The notes beneath the pieces are model-generated. The model had not been told where the DNA came from and ran no database searches. It saw only the letters and a program-made list of their open reading frames with translations. Below, piece by piece: positions 33,119 through 44,474 of a DNA stretch of 64,000 bases. Source of the stretch: Castor canadensis. Taxonomy: Eukaryota > Chordata > Mammalia > Rodentia > Castoridae. The DNA lies in NCBI RefSeq assembly GCF_047511655.1, contig NC_133398.1:111864332-111928331 (forward strand), given 5' to 3'. A program made the translations under genes and the position numbers. The first letter of the stretch is position 1. Every line of letters begins with the position of its first letter.

Positions 33119-33210
33119 TAAATTGGATATATTTCAGGTATGTAATGTGATGATTTGATACAGACAAAACTGGACTACAGTCAAGTTAATTAATACATCC
33201 ATCACCTGGG
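33119..33210 (+). mobile_element. Old L1 3' UTR, left part
   Basis: 'ggtatgtaatgtgatgattt', 'gatacagacaaaactggact', 'gttaattaatacatccatca' resembles an old L1M 3' UTR, interrupted by the younger L1 that follows. Confidence 0.6.
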
Positions 33211-34056
33211 TGCAGGGAAAAAGGAACCCTCATACACTCCTGGTGGGAATGTAGGCTAGTACAACCACTCTAGAAAACAATATGGAGGCTTCTTAAAAAA
33301 CTAAACATAGATCTTGCATAAGATCCAGCAATACCACTCCTAGGGATATACCTGAAGGAATGTGACTCCGGTTATTACAAAAGCACCTGCACACCCATGT
33401 TTATTTCAGCACTATTCACAATATCTAAGCTATGGAAACTGCTTGAATGGATCAAGAAAATGTGGTATTTATATTCAGCCACAAAGAAGAATGAAATCTT
33501 GTCATTCACAAGTAAATGGATGGAACTGGAGAACATCATCTTAAGCAAAGTTAGCCAGATTCAGAAGGTCAAAAACCATATGTTGTACTTCATATGAGGA
33601 TTATAGGCCCAAAACAAATGCAGTAATATTATTGGAAATGGGTCACACACTAAGGGTAGAACACACACGAGAGAAATAGGTAAAGGAAAGGAAACCTAAA
33701 ACTTGAAAGTGGTTGATGTGCTCCCTTTTGAGGATTAAATAAAGTAATCTTAAAATAGCAGAGGCCAGTATGGGAAGGGGACCAGAAGCAATGAAAAGGT
33801 CTGGCAGAGATGAGCCAGTGTGGATTGTAATACACAAGTGCATGGAAGCAATGCTAGGAATCTCTCTGTATAGCTATCTTTATCCCAAACTAGCAAAAAT
33901 AATATGTCTTTCTTATTATCTCTTAGGTTTTTCTCTTTAACAAAGTTGGAAAAAAAGGCGGCAGAACAGGTTCTGCCTAGAAGTGGGAGATGGAAGCAGG
34001 GAGGTGGCCTAAACAATGTATATACGTGTGAATAAACGTAAAAACTATAAAAGGAG
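33211..34056 (+). mobile_element. 5'-truncated younger L1
   Basis: The ORF2 C-terminus with 3' UTR, closely similar to the copy at 1257-2557: 'aaaaaggaaccctcatacac', 'ggaactggagaacatcatct', 'ggtcacacactaagggtaga'. It ends 'gtgaataaacgtaaaaacta'. Flanks share an imperfect 'acatc(c)atcacct' word, consistent with insertion into the old L1 tail. Confidence 0.85.
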
Positions 34057-34345
34057 AAAGAACTATATACATCACCTCACACAGATGTCTTTTGCATGTG
34101 TGTGGAGCCTGTGAACTTAATATCTTCTCTTTCACCAAATTCCAAGTATACAATACATTATGGCTAACTATAGTCACCCATTTGATGTAAATTCTGTCTC
34201 AAGACAGTCATCCTACATAACTGTTACTTTGTGCCCTTCTCCAATGTCTCCCCATTGTCTTCATTGTCTACCTGCTCCTGGGAACCCTACTGTACTTGGA
34301 TTTTCTGTTCTTTTAAATTTTAAAAGTAATACAATATACAGCTTA
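34057..34345 (+). mobile_element. Old L1 3' UTR, right part
   Basis: Continues the L1M tail: 'gtatacaatacattatggct', 'aactatagtcacccatttga', 'ttctccaatgtctccccatt'. Confidence 0.65.
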
Positions 34346-34537
34346 GAAATGATGAGTTTCAGCTGCACTTTGATTGTTGGTTCTGTTTCTAACACTGCTG
34401 ACACCCTCATTGGGAACAGCATCATGCACCCAGGAGGCCATTACTCTCCTCCTGCACCTGGAATATCTAGGGCAGTTCTGGCCCTGGACCTCTAGGAATG
34501 AAAACCAGGAGAAGTCACTAGCATTAACTGAAGCCCT

Positions 34538-34775
34538 CATGAATGGGATTTAGTGTGTTGTAAACAGTCTAAGAGCTCCCTCACCCTTTCCTCCATATGA
34601 GGATACAGTGAGAAGAAAGACAGAAGATGGAAACAGAAAGCAGGCTCTCACCACACACAGGGTCTGCCAGCACCAAGTCTTGGACAGCCTCCAGTACTGT
34701 GAGAAATAAATTTCTGTTGTTTATAATCCACCCAAATTACAGTATTTTTCTATAGCCACCCAAACTGAAAGACAC
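34538..34775 (+). mobile_element. MaLR-type LTR, 3' part
   Basis: 'tgtgagaaataaatttctgt', 'tgtttataatccacccaaat' and 'ggatacagtgagaagaaaga' are classic MaLR LTR words, with AATAAA near 34,705. Confidence 0.85.
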
Positions 34776-36320
34776 CCTGTCTTCTAGTCTCCCAGAGCAA
34801 TTCTGCAAAGCCCTCAACTGGCCTACCAACCCTGTCTCTCAGGCAAAGTAATTACAGTAGCCCCTTGGTTGGTACCCAGAGGTATATGGTTTGAATGAGA
34901 CCACCACTGAGGACAAACCCTGCATGCTCATTAAGTGTAGGGTTCAGCTCAGTACTGTGGATGCTTGATTAATTTTCTCATACTGCTGCCCAACTCTGTT
35001 AAGGACAACCATGTTTCAAGATATTTTTCACTTTATCACTTTAATTTGGTATATTAGCTTTTACCTTGCTTTTTGAACACCACGTGCTTTTGGGGCAGGG
35101 AAACACCCAGCAGTTCACACAATGATTTAAACACAACTGAGGATAACATGGGACTGACTGAGACCCTTTCCCTATCAACTGAGCTGTGGAATGTGTGCAG
35201 GATTTAAAAGTTCAGTTTTTAAAATTTCTTTTGATTTTAGGTATTCATCATTTTTTGACCACACTTGCTCAAAACTGCACATAGAAATTCACAGAAAAGG
35301 TACGCTTACTGTACTCACTTTGTGCTATATGATTTCTTGGTTCTTACCAACTAGTACATTGTGTTAAGCTGGCTGTTACATGAATTTTTCCCTTTCCATT
35401 GAACGGAAGGTCCACTCACCTTGTCATCCATTAGCATACTGTGTCACATGTGGTGGAAGCTCTAAGAATATTTGCTATGTGGAAAAATGAAGTATTTTTT
35501 AGTATAAAACCTTGGTGTCACAGTGGATAGAATGTACAAATTTGGAGCTTCTCTTTTTAAGCACCTTAATGGTAGATGTTATAGCGCCATAGCCCATTTC
35601 TGTTTAGTCAAATTTAATGTATGAAATTAGCACTAAAAAACCTTTTCAAAAGGAAAGTTATATGACAAATAGTATTTCCTAAACATGGAGAATGTTTAGG
35701 AATTTCCTTTACAATGGAGAAACCCAGAGGGCACATCTTTAGCCAAAAGCAAAAGAACCTACTGTTCCTGAATCAAACAGATGTGGTGGACCTTCTGAGA
35801 AGGACACACCCTTTGTTCTTAGGAATGCTCTCTAGGGAGTTAGAGGTGAAGTGGCATAATGTCTGTGTGTGTTTTCAAATGGTTCAAAACAGTCCCAACT
35901 CATGAGAAAGAGAGAGCACGTAAACATTGCAGAATGTAAATAACTAGGAAACTAGGTAAAGGATACATTTCCTAGTAATCTAGTCTTCCATTCTTCTCTA
36001 CATTTGGAAAGTTGAACAGACACTTAGGGTGGGAGATGGGGGGCAGCATGGTGCAGGAAGACTGAGCCCAGCCAGCAAAGCCAACAATTCTAAAAGAGGC
36101 TACCCAAGGAGGTTCTGACTTGGAGAATGTACTGTGACTCGGCTCTGGCCCTTGGTCTATGGGCCAGGAGCTACATATGCTAGTGAGAGGCAATACAACT
36201 TATTTTACCTGCCCACTCATCAGTCCCTCATCATCTCTGTGGGCAACGGCAAAGAACAGGCTCCAAGGTATCTTTCTGTTTCAGTGTGTTCTTCATTCTA
36301 CTTCTTAGTGCTGTAACCTA
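34776..36320. other. Unique intergenic sequence
   Basis: About 1.5 kb without a recognised repeat or gene. The short open frames (for example at 35,714-35,905) have no family features. Confidence 0.45.
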
Positions 36321-36322
36321 GT

Positions 36323-36908
36323 TGCTATGGTTTGGATATTAATTATCTCCCAGAAGCCCATGTGTTCAAAGCTTTGTCTCCAGCTTGGTGTTATCAGACA
36401 TGGTGGAACCTTTAAGACATGGAGCCTAGAGGGAAGTCCTTAGGTTATTAGAGGTGCACCCTTGAAAGAGACAGTGGGACTGGGTGCCCGTAGTTCACAC
36501 CTGTAATCCTAGCTATCCAAGAGGCAGAGATCAGGAGGAGGATGGTTCAAAGCTAACCCGGGGAAATAGTTTACAAGATCCTATCTTGAAAAAACCTTCA
36601 CAAAAAAGGTCTGCTGGAGTGGTTCCAGGTGTAGACCCTGAGATCAAGCACCAGTATCACAAAAAAAGAAAACAAAAAAAAAGAGACAGTGGGAATCAAG
36701 TCCCTTCCTCATCCTCTCTCTCTCTTTTGCTTTTTTGGCCATGAGACAAGCAGCTTTACTCTGCCATGTGCTGCTTCAACACAGGCGCAAAGCAACGGGA
36801 TCAACCAAATATGGGCTAGAATCCCTAAAACTGTGAGCCAAAACAAACTTTTCTAACTACAGTTTATTATCTCAGGTATTTTGTTACAATGCAGAATGCT
36901 GACTAACA
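36323..36908 (+). mobile_element. MaLR-type LTR with nested SINE
   Basis: Starts 'gctatggtttggatattaat' and ends 'gtttattatctcaggtattt...gcagaatgctgactaacata'. A composite SINE (36,480-36,679) splits it. Confidence 0.8.
36465..36694 (+). mobile_element. Composite B1+ID SINE with 15-bp TSD
   Basis: B1 half ('gtagttcacacctgtaatcc'), linker 'gggaaatagtttacaagatc', ID half ('ggtgtagaccctgagatcaa') and A-tail. The exact direct repeat aaagagacagtggga flanks it at 36,465-36,479 and 36,680-36,694. Confidence 0.92.
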
Positions 36909-37269
36909 TACACATCATGTGATTAGATGGTTCATCACACTTCTAGAAGTTTCCCTTAACCAAGATGTTATGGAGACCTTTAACTCTTCCTGGGGGGTTT
37001 TCCATTCACCCTCTTTTCCTCAACATTTAGGTCATAGGTTTGGTTAGCCTTGAATCTCATGACCTTCATTTCCTGTCCTCTTGAGATTCATGCTGGGCGT
37101 CACCTTGCCTCACCAGCACAGTTGTAGCCATCTAAAGCCCCCTGTGTTCTATGAAAACCCTTTGCAAGCCTCCCACCCCCTGCAGTGCCATTACTGGTCT
37201 TCCTAAGCATGCCAGGCTCCCTGTGGGAGTGAGCTGTACCATTTCCACACACGACCCATAATCTAGGAA

Positions 37270-37366
37270 CTGGGCTGGAGATGTGGCTCAAGGGAAAGAG
37301 CCAATGCCTAGCAAACATAATGCTCTGAGTTCAACCCCACCCAGACCACCAAAAAACGAAAAAAAC
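37270..37366 (+). mobile_element. ID-like SINE
   Basis: 'gggctggagatgtggctcaa', 'gggaaagagccaatgcctag', 'gagttcaaccccacccagac', then an A-rich tail. Confidence 0.88.
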
Positions 37367-37504
37367 ATCACCCAGGTACTGACCAGGACTGAGACAAAGA
37401 GGTCAGAACCCTAACTGGGTAATTTACAGAGGGAGTTAAGAGAACCAGTGTGGGGTTAGTTGAGTCAAAATGTTCTCCTTCGATAAGTAAGCAACATGGC
37501 TGTC

Positions 37505-38286
37505 TCACATGCTGAAGAATGCACATTCTCATCATTTTGTGTATACATTCATCTGTTGATGGACACTTGGGTAACCCGTACCTTATGGCAATGGTGAATA
37601 ATGCTGCTATGAACATGGGTACACAAATATTTTGTTCAATCCCTGCTTTCAGTTCTTTGGAGCATATGCTAAGAAATGGAATTACTAGATCATGTGGTAA
37701 TTCTGTTTAACTCTTGGGGGAACTGCCATGTTTTTCATAATGGCTGCACCATTTTATATTCCCAAGAAGAGTTCCAATTACTTGACATCCTTATCAATAC
37801 TTGGTATGTTCTGAAGATTTATCATTTTATAGTAACCACCCTAATGGATGTGTGAGGAGGATTCTTGTTGTAGTTTTTGACCTCTAGTTCTCTAAGAATG
37901 TATAGTACTGAACAGTGTCTCATATTCTTCTTGGCCATTTGTACATCTTTGGGAAAATGTCTGCTTTTGTTGTCATTGGGTTGTAGGAGTTTTCTTATAT
38001 AAGATAGATATTAATGTCTTATCAGACATGTCATATACAAATATTTCCTCCCTCTCTACGGGTTGCCCTTTCACTGAGTTGTGTCCTTTGATGAACCAAA
38101 GTTTTTGCTGTAAATGGAATCTATTTTATCTTTCTTTTCTTTTGCTGCCTGTGTGTTTGGTTTTATATACAGGGTAGAACTACAAAATCTGATGTCATAC
38201 AATTTTCCTCCTATGCTTTCTTCTAAGAATTTTATATCTTGTGTTTAAATATTTGATTCATTTGAGGTTAATTTTTGTATATGGTG
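37505..38286 (-). mobile_element. Old L1 3' region (minus)
   Basis: Reverse-strand decayed L1 ORF2 end and flank: 'atacattcatctgttgatgg', 'ggcaatggtgaataatgctg', 'tggaattactagatcatgtg', 'gttgccctttcactgagttg'. No frame remains open. Confidence 0.75.
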
Positions 38287-38652
38287 TTTGTTTGTCTGAT
38301 TTGCATTGCTATAACAAGATATCTGAGACTGAGTAATTTTATAAAGGGCCATGGTAGAGCTCAGTGATAGATCACTTGCTTAATAAAATAAATGAAAAAG
38401 AAAATAAGAGGTAACTTTTTGCTCACAGTTCTGGAGGTTGAGGTCCAAGTCCACTCCTGGTGATGACCTTCTTGCTAACAGGATTCTGAGTAGTGCAGTG
38501 CATCATATGGCTTGACACAGAGAGCAATTTACAGCAGGCTTGCTCTCAAGAAGACCCATTAGCCCATTTGTTCATTAATCCATTAAGCATATAATTAATG
38601 CATTCATATAGGCAGATTCCTAATCATCTCTTAAATGGTTCACTAAGTCTCT
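38287..38652 (-). mobile_element. MaLR-type LTR (minus) with an ID fragment
   Basis: 'tgctataacaagatatctga', 'gagactgagtaattttataa' and 'gctcacagttctggaggttg' mark a reversed MaLR 3' end. An ID fragment is inserted at about 38,346-38,400 ('tagagctcagtgatagatca'). Confidence 0.75.
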
Positions 38653-38655
38653 CTT

Positions 38656-38756
38656 CTTTTTTTTCTTTTTTTGGCAGAACTAGGTTTTGAACTCAGGGCC
38701 TTGTGCTTTTTAGGCAAGCACTTTACCACTTGAGCCACACCTCCAGCCCCACCTCT
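38656..38756 (-). mobile_element. ID-like SINE (minus)
   Basis: T-rich tail, 'aggttttgaactcagggcct', 'ctttaccacttgagccacac', 'ctccagcccc'. Confidence 0.88.
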
Positions 38757-38762
38757 TGATAT

Positions 38763-38955
38763 TTCATAATAAGTATTAAATTAAAAATGAGTTTTAGAAA
38801 GGACAAACTGAATTCAACCATAGCCATGGGGAGGAGAGAGGGTTAAAGGAATATAATAGAGGGGGTGAACTTGTTTAAGTTACCCTATACACAGCTTTGG
38901 AATTACCATAATGAAACCCCCTTATGCTACTAATGTATGATAATTTTTTTAAAAA
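38763..38955 (+). mobile_element. L1-like 3' tail
   Basis: 'gggttaaaggaatataatag', 'taccataatgaaaccccctt', 'actaatgtatgataattttt' resembles the tail at 13,131-13,330. The family is unresolved. Confidence 0.4.
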
Positions 38956-39216
38956 CATGACCATAGGACTAGCTTTAAATTTAAACTGAGGATTACTGAT
39001 TTCTGCTCTTTCTTCAAGAAGAATTTCAGGGCAAAGGACAGTGATATTTTAAAAAACAAAAAAATACAGAAGCCCTGTTTCCATCTGCTGAGTTCTTGGC
39101 AAGTGTGAGCTGAGTCCACTAGGAGTCACCAAGGGTGAGCTGGAAGGTACCTGCAATCTAGGGGCTACCAGCCAGAGCAAGAGGCAGCATGGTCTACCCT
39201 GTGAAATGGAAACAAC

Positions 39217-39268
39217 AAACACCCTCTTCATGGGCTGCTACCAAACACCCTCTTCATGGGCTGCTACC
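39217..39268 (+). repeat. 26-bp perfect tandem duplication
   Basis: The unit beginning aaacaccctcttcatgggct occurs twice, head to tail, at 39,217-39,242 and 39,243-39,268. Confidence 0.95.
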
Positions 39269-41170
39269 ACCCTCACCTCCCTGTAGAATGCTCTAACCTC
39301 CATTTGTTTACACATCCAAATTTACTAATATCAGATGACTTCCACCAAAAGGAAGCCATCCAGACCTCTAGCATGAGTGCCTATGCAGACAGCTACTACC
39401 TTCACCAAGAGGAATACACTGGAAGAAGGATCCACCCAGGGCAGAAGATCAAAGGTTCAGTCTGAGCTCCCAAGACCTCCAGGTGGATATGCTTAGGGAA
39501 AGATAGAAACCAAACTGCAGTCCTCCTAATGACAATGGAACTTAAAGAACCCTACAAAAGACACAACACCCAAAGAATGACACAGAAACCCAAACCAAGG
39601 ACTTTAGGGAGAGATGCCCAAATCTTAACATAGCTGAGATTTCTTGAGAATCCTGTTATTTTTCTTTGTATTTTTACATAATTGCAAAAGGTTCTACCAG
39701 GAAGACATCCCCATTTTTTTACTGGAATAAAAGACTGCTTTTTACATAATAATCAAGTTCTACAAAGAATTAGGAACAATTCACTAAACTGTCATTTTAT
39801 TACTCTTTTAGTTCTGATTCTGACAAGCACCCAATGTTTTCTAAATATAAACAAAATCTCTCATGGGGCCCAAGAATTTCCTAAATGACTAGACATTCAG
39901 AAGTTACAGCACCAATAGGATCTATCTATGCTTGGATTAAGGGATTCAACCAAAAAACAAAAAAAGATGCTCGTTATACATAGTATTTGAACAAAAGCAC
40001 AAATTCTGTCAAAGTTTTAATGAACCCACTATATAATGGTTGTCACATGCAGCCTTTCTCTCTCATATATACATAACCTGTCCCCTCTGCAGGATTTTCA
40101 TATCTGGATAAACATGTAAATGCACATGACTCCCTGCATTCTGGAAAAAAAATTGTCCACCAAATGCTTCCAAATATGCTGTCCAAAAAATACAATATGA
40201 TTTGGATATAAAGTAATAAGACTTTGTGCTAAACTCTTCAGATGCAAGACTGTCAAGAACACATTTTGAAAAAATAATTTCTTAAACACACTGAGAATGA
40301 CTGTAATTATTTCAATGAGAAATTCCTGTAAACTCCACATGCCTGCTCTTGCTTGCTTCCTCTCAGGGAGTCGCAATGTGTTTCCATAGCAACTCTGTTG
40401 CTAAGGGGAGACTCCTGTAAGTACATCAGTGTGCAATCTGCAGCCTGGAGATGGTGTTAGCCTGAGAGGCCAGGTTGGCTTGCATATTCAGATTTAACTT
40501 AGGGTGCTTTTCCTCCATCTACGTACATTGAATTCAGCAAAACTGTTATACAGGTCTGGCCTGTAGGGAGGTGGGAGGGCCACAGAACTTCCCCAGTTAT
40601 CCTCTGAGCTTTTATACTCTGGCTGTTACATCAACCTTTCTTTTATGAACTTTCCACCATCCATATTAAAATCATATGGTCATTCAATAATAACAATTAC
40701 AAACATAGCTAAAATGCCACATGAGACTGGATTTGTTGAACATTTATAAATGGCAAAGATATGACAAACATAAGTTGTCAGAAATAAACAGCATTTTGAA
40801 TCATCAATCAGAAAGATTTTATAATAGTAAATGTTTAGAAAGCCCCAAATGAAGCAAATCAAAATATTTTTGAAGTCTTCCTTTCAATGTCTCTAACATC
40901 ATATTCTGGCAAGCAGGTTGTAACATTTAATCAGACATCCTGATTGGAATCCAGAATTTTCCACCAAGCCAACTTTTATTGACTGTTTTATTTGCTGGGG
41001 ACACATTTTGTTATTGATAATTTAAGTGGCACATTCCAGTTTCTTCAGTTTCTGACTCCACATGATGAAAAAGGGGGAAAGGAACTTCCTGGCAATACCA
41101 AAGGACATAGTCCTTGGCCAAAAAGAGGAAAATCTTACACAGACCTTAACCAACACAGCCCAATTCAAGG
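39269..41170. other. Unique intergenic sequence left of the provirus
   Basis: No gene or clear repeat. It contains an RFX X-box-like word gtttccatagcaac at 40,380-40,393. Confidence 0.45.
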
Positions 41171-41481
41171 AGAGTGTTGAGTCAGGAGTTGGCTAACTGG
41201 TCTTGGCTGCCTTGAACAATCAAGACCCTTAAACACCATGCTGACCCTGCCTCCAAGCCTCCACTGTAGCAGGGAGGAGGGCCACAAGCAGACAAGTCTG
41301 CATTCTGATAATGTAGCAAGGGGGAAGGGATGCCACAGCAGAGAAATACAACTTAAAGGATCTAAACATGAAGAAGGTCATGTAGCACTTGGCAGGGGGG
41401 AGGTAAAGTAACTAATAGAGTTGCATGCAACCACATATGGGTTAAACTTTGCTTTTTGCTTCTGTAATCTCCTTACAAGGG

Positions 41482-41489
41482 TATATAAG
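41482..41489 (+). promoter_or_regulatory. LTR TATA box
   Basis: Sequence tatataag, about 80 bp before the poly(A) signal, in the position expected for the retroviral promoter. Confidence 0.8.
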
Positions 41490-41560
41490 ATAAGCCCCCT
41501 TTGTTCTCAGGGCTCACCCTATGGACTCAAGTCTGTGAGTCTGTGAGTCTGTGCCAGCAC

Positions 41561-41566
41561 AATAAA
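41561..41566 (+). terminator. LTR polyadenylation signal
   Basis: AATAAA within the R region, about 60 bp before the end of the LTR. Confidence 0.8.
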
Positions 41567-41630
41567 ACATTGCTTCCTGCTGCATTGCTTTGATGTCCTG
41601 TGTCTCTGTTCGAGAATCCTGATACATTTC

Positions 41631-41648
41631 TGGGGAACTGTCCAGGAT
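41631..41648 (+). other. Primer binding site, tRNA-Pro-like with mismatches
   Basis: The 18 bases tggggaactgtccaggat align with the proline-tRNA primer site common to gammaretroviruses, with several differences. It is followed by 'tttggagaca', as in that group. Confidence 0.65.
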
Positions 41649-42423
41649 TTTGGAGACAGTGGTTTTTCACTTCCTTTGTCACCAGGGTGTGTCCCCTCTT
41701 GGACCACCAGGGAAGTGATCCTGCCAGGTGCCAATGGACAGTTTGATTGAGGAGGGTCTCATCCTCCCAGAAAGTCAGCGTGAGGGCCTCTGACACACAA
41801 TAGAACCCAGTGAGGAGCAAGAACCAGTGGGGGAGAGTTGCTTGTCAGACTGGTAAGAACCAGGGTTCAAATATTTGGCCTGCCTTTAAGTGGCAGAAGG
41901 GGAGCTTGATCAACTCCTGGGGTCACACAAGTAACTTTGAGCAAAAGCAAAACTGTGACTTCCAGGTGCTGGGTGCAGGGCAAAAATGTTGGATACTTTC
42001 TTGTGAACCTGCATAGATGAGACATAGCTTGACTATGAAGTGAAAGTGGAGTCCTGATCCATGGGTCCGTGGCAAACTCATTTGGTCAAGGGTGAGCCCT
42101 AAAGGGGCCTCTGTCTGTCACTATGGCTTAGAGACACCTAAATCCCCATGAGGGGAGCAGCTGGAGACAGATGAAATAAGTGAGGACTCTGTGTAGGTGT
42201 AGTTGCTGACCAAGCGACTATGTCCAGGTCACTGATAAGGGGTGCATATTGTTCTGCCTTGTGTGTCAGAGAAGAGGACCCCCCCTTTACCTCTCCTCCA
42301 AAACCCCTACCCCTCTGTGTCTATCTTGATGTCTGGTAACGGAAAGAAGTGGGTGGAAATCGAGTAAAAATACTCCCTTCGAGTGTATGGTTATAAACTT
42401 TAAAAAGGGATATAATAAAGACT
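41649..42423 (+). other. Retroviral leader
   Basis: Untranslated leader between the primer site and gag. A possible major splice donor GTAAGA begins at 41,853. No packaging element can be named with confidence. Confidence 0.5.
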
Positions 42424-43059
42424 ATGGAGTTAACTCCTAACAAGCTTAAGGCTCTTTGTGAAGTAGATTGGTCTGCTTTTGCTGTAGGGTGGCCCCTGGA
42501 AGTGTCATTAGATAAAACTGTGATTAATGAAATTTATGGTGTAATTGAGGGGAAGCCTGGATATCCAGATCAGTTTCCCTATATTGATTGCTGGCAAGAT
42601 GCTGTCCTCAGCTGGCCCACATGCCTAAAGTTTTGTCTAGAAGACGCCAATAGGATCATGCTAGCTAGGGTGGCCACAACTTCCAAGTGTAGAGAGGAAA
42701 TAAAGGAGCCTATACTGACCAGGGAGCCCAAAGAACTACCACTGCCTTATGTCCCACTCTATCCACCTCTGCCACCTGTGCCCAGTTCCACATCCCCACC
42801 TCCAACATTGCATGGGGAAGCTCAAGGGACAGTCACACCTGTAAAATCTGACTCACAATCCTCTAGGTCCTCAACTCCTCTGACTTCCCTGAGTCCTATG
42901 GACCCTATACCTTCTCCAAGTCCACCAGTGCTCACTCCACATTCCCCATTCAGTCATGGGCATCTACCCAGTCTCCACAAGGACCCGTCCTCTCCTCAGG
43001 CCCTCCCTGCCCTGCAGATGCCCCTGAGGGAGGTCCAAGACCCAGTGTATTATGACTAG
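42424..43059 (+). pseudogene. gag: ERV gag, matrix and proline-rich part
   Basis: 211 open codons starting at MELTPNKLKALCEVDW. The N-terminal part matches gammaretrovirus-like matrix proteins in style (WPLEVSLDKTVINEIY; FPYIDCWQDAVLSWP). A proline/serine-rich segment follows, with LPLPYVPLYPPLPP in late-domain position. There is no N-myristoyl glycine at position 2. TAG at 43,057 ends the frame, and the same frame then continues with capsid-like sequence. It is a decayed relic; this piece is the longest remaining viral open frame here. Confidence 0.8.
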
Positions 43060-43850
43060 AACAGTCAAATATAAAGAGGACAGGTATTTGTCTACCAGCC
43101 CTTTACCATCACAGACCTCCTAAACTGGAAACATCATATTACCTCCCACACAGAAAAGCCTCAGGCTCTGATTGATTTGATGCAGTCTATCATCCATACT
43201 CATAAACCCACCTGGACAGATTGTTGACAGTTTCTTCTGACTCTATTCAATACTGAAGAGTAATGCCATATAACTTTGACAGCTTTAAAGTGGATAAAAT
43301 ATCATGCCCCTGAGGGCACTCTAAATGCCCAAGCAACTCAAATTCAGTTCACTGAGGAAGACCCCTGTTGGGGTCCAATGGTGGACTGAGACTACCAGCC
43401 ACTTACACGATATCAAGAGGCATTATTAGGAGGCATAAAGAAGGTGGGGGAATGGCCATGAACATGAGCAAAACATCAGAGGTCCTCCGAGGGCCAGATG
43501 AGAGTCCCAGTTAATTTTATAAGCATTTGTATGAGGCCTTCTGTCTGTACACCCCCTTTGACCAAGAAGCCACTGAAACCAGCTGATGATTAATGCCACT
43601 TTTGTTGGCCAGGCCCAGGGGGACATAAAGCAAAAATTACAAAAACTTGAGGGATTCACTGGAATAAACACCAGCCAGCTCTTGAAGGTGGCCACAAATG
43701 TTTTTGTCAATTAAGATCAGGAGGCTAAACAGGAGGCTGACAGGAAGATGAAAATGAAAGTAGATCTTCTTGGAGCCACCCTTGAAAAACAAGCAGGCAG
43801 GCTCTGGAGAGCTAATCCAGGCAGAGGCAGAGGCAATTACCATGGACTGT
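43060..43850 (+). pseudogene. gag: ERV gag, capsid remnant
   Basis: In the same frame as the matrix piece, capsid-like text is readable (ALIDLMQSIIHTH, ITLTALKWIKYHAPEG, QIQFTEEDPCWGP). It is broken by in-frame stops at 43,072 and several later positions. Frameshifts occur toward the end. Confidence 0.75.
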
Positions 43851-43892
43851 GACCAATGCTCCCACTCTAGGAAGAAACTAGAACAAAATCAA

Positions 43893-43937
43893 TGTGTCTA
43901 CTGTCATCAGGAAGGGCATTGAAAGAATGAATGTCCC
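43893..43937 (+). pseudogene. gag: ERV nucleocapsid zinc knuckle
   Basis: CVYCHQEGH, a TGA, then KNECP gives one C-X2-C-X4-H-X4-C zinc knuckle at 43,893-43,934. All four metal ligands are kept but a stop codon interrupts the motif. A single knuckle is typical of gammaretroviruses. Confidence 0.8.
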
Positions 43938-44049
43938 CAATGGGCCAGGGACACCCAAAGGGCCCATGAGACCCGAGGCAGAGACCAGGTAGTCAAGGGG
44001 AAAATATCAGCCCACCTTCAGGGGAGCCATCCCCTGGGAGGACAGACTG

Positions 44050-44442
44050 GGTTCTGTTCTACTGGGTTCCCAGGAGCCAATGGTCCAAATGAAAATAGGG
44101 GGCCATCCCATTGATCTCATGGTGGAACTGAATGAAGAACATTCAATTGTGACCCAACCAGTGGGTCTTCTTTCCAGAAAGCATACAACTATTATCAAGG
44201 CTACAGGGAACTGGGCCTGCCATCCCTTCTTAGTGTCCAGATGTTGCAATCTTGGGAGTCATAAAATAAGGCAAGAATTCCTTTATCTCCCTGATTGCCA
44301 TGTAGGCCTGATGGGCAGGGACTTATTGTGCAAGCTGATGGCACAGATAACTTTTTATTCAAATGGTATAACAGCCTTAAAGTTGAGAAGACTTAAGACA
44401 AAGACTCTAATCCTCATGGTTATAAAAGAAGATGAATGGTGA
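44050..44442 (+). pseudogene. pro: ERV protease remnant
   Basis: Open frame of about 120 codons with protease layout: a GGHPIDLMV strand, the flap region and the conserved C-terminal GRDLL helix (LMGRDLLCKL). The catalytic aspartate triad should lie at 44,125-44,136 but reads E-L-N-E, so the enzyme would be dead. It lies in the same reading phase as gag, as in read-through gammaretroviruses. The nested L1 starts just downstream. Confidence 0.75.
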
Positions 44443-44474
44443 CCCTATGCCTGAAAGAAGGCCTCTCGAGATTC

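Larger units (their letters stand above)
41175..41626 (+). mobile_element. 5' LTR of a class I endogenous retrovirus
   Basis: The LTR ends CA at 41,625-41,626, four bases before a tRNA primer site. Its left end is probably near TG at 41,175, but no second LTR is available to confirm it. A TATA box lies at 41,482-41,489 and AATAAA at 41,561-41,566. The spacing of about 75 bp defines U3, R and U5 in the usual order. A short gtctgtga repeat lies in R (about 41,531-41,550). Size is about 450 bp. Confidence 0.75.
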
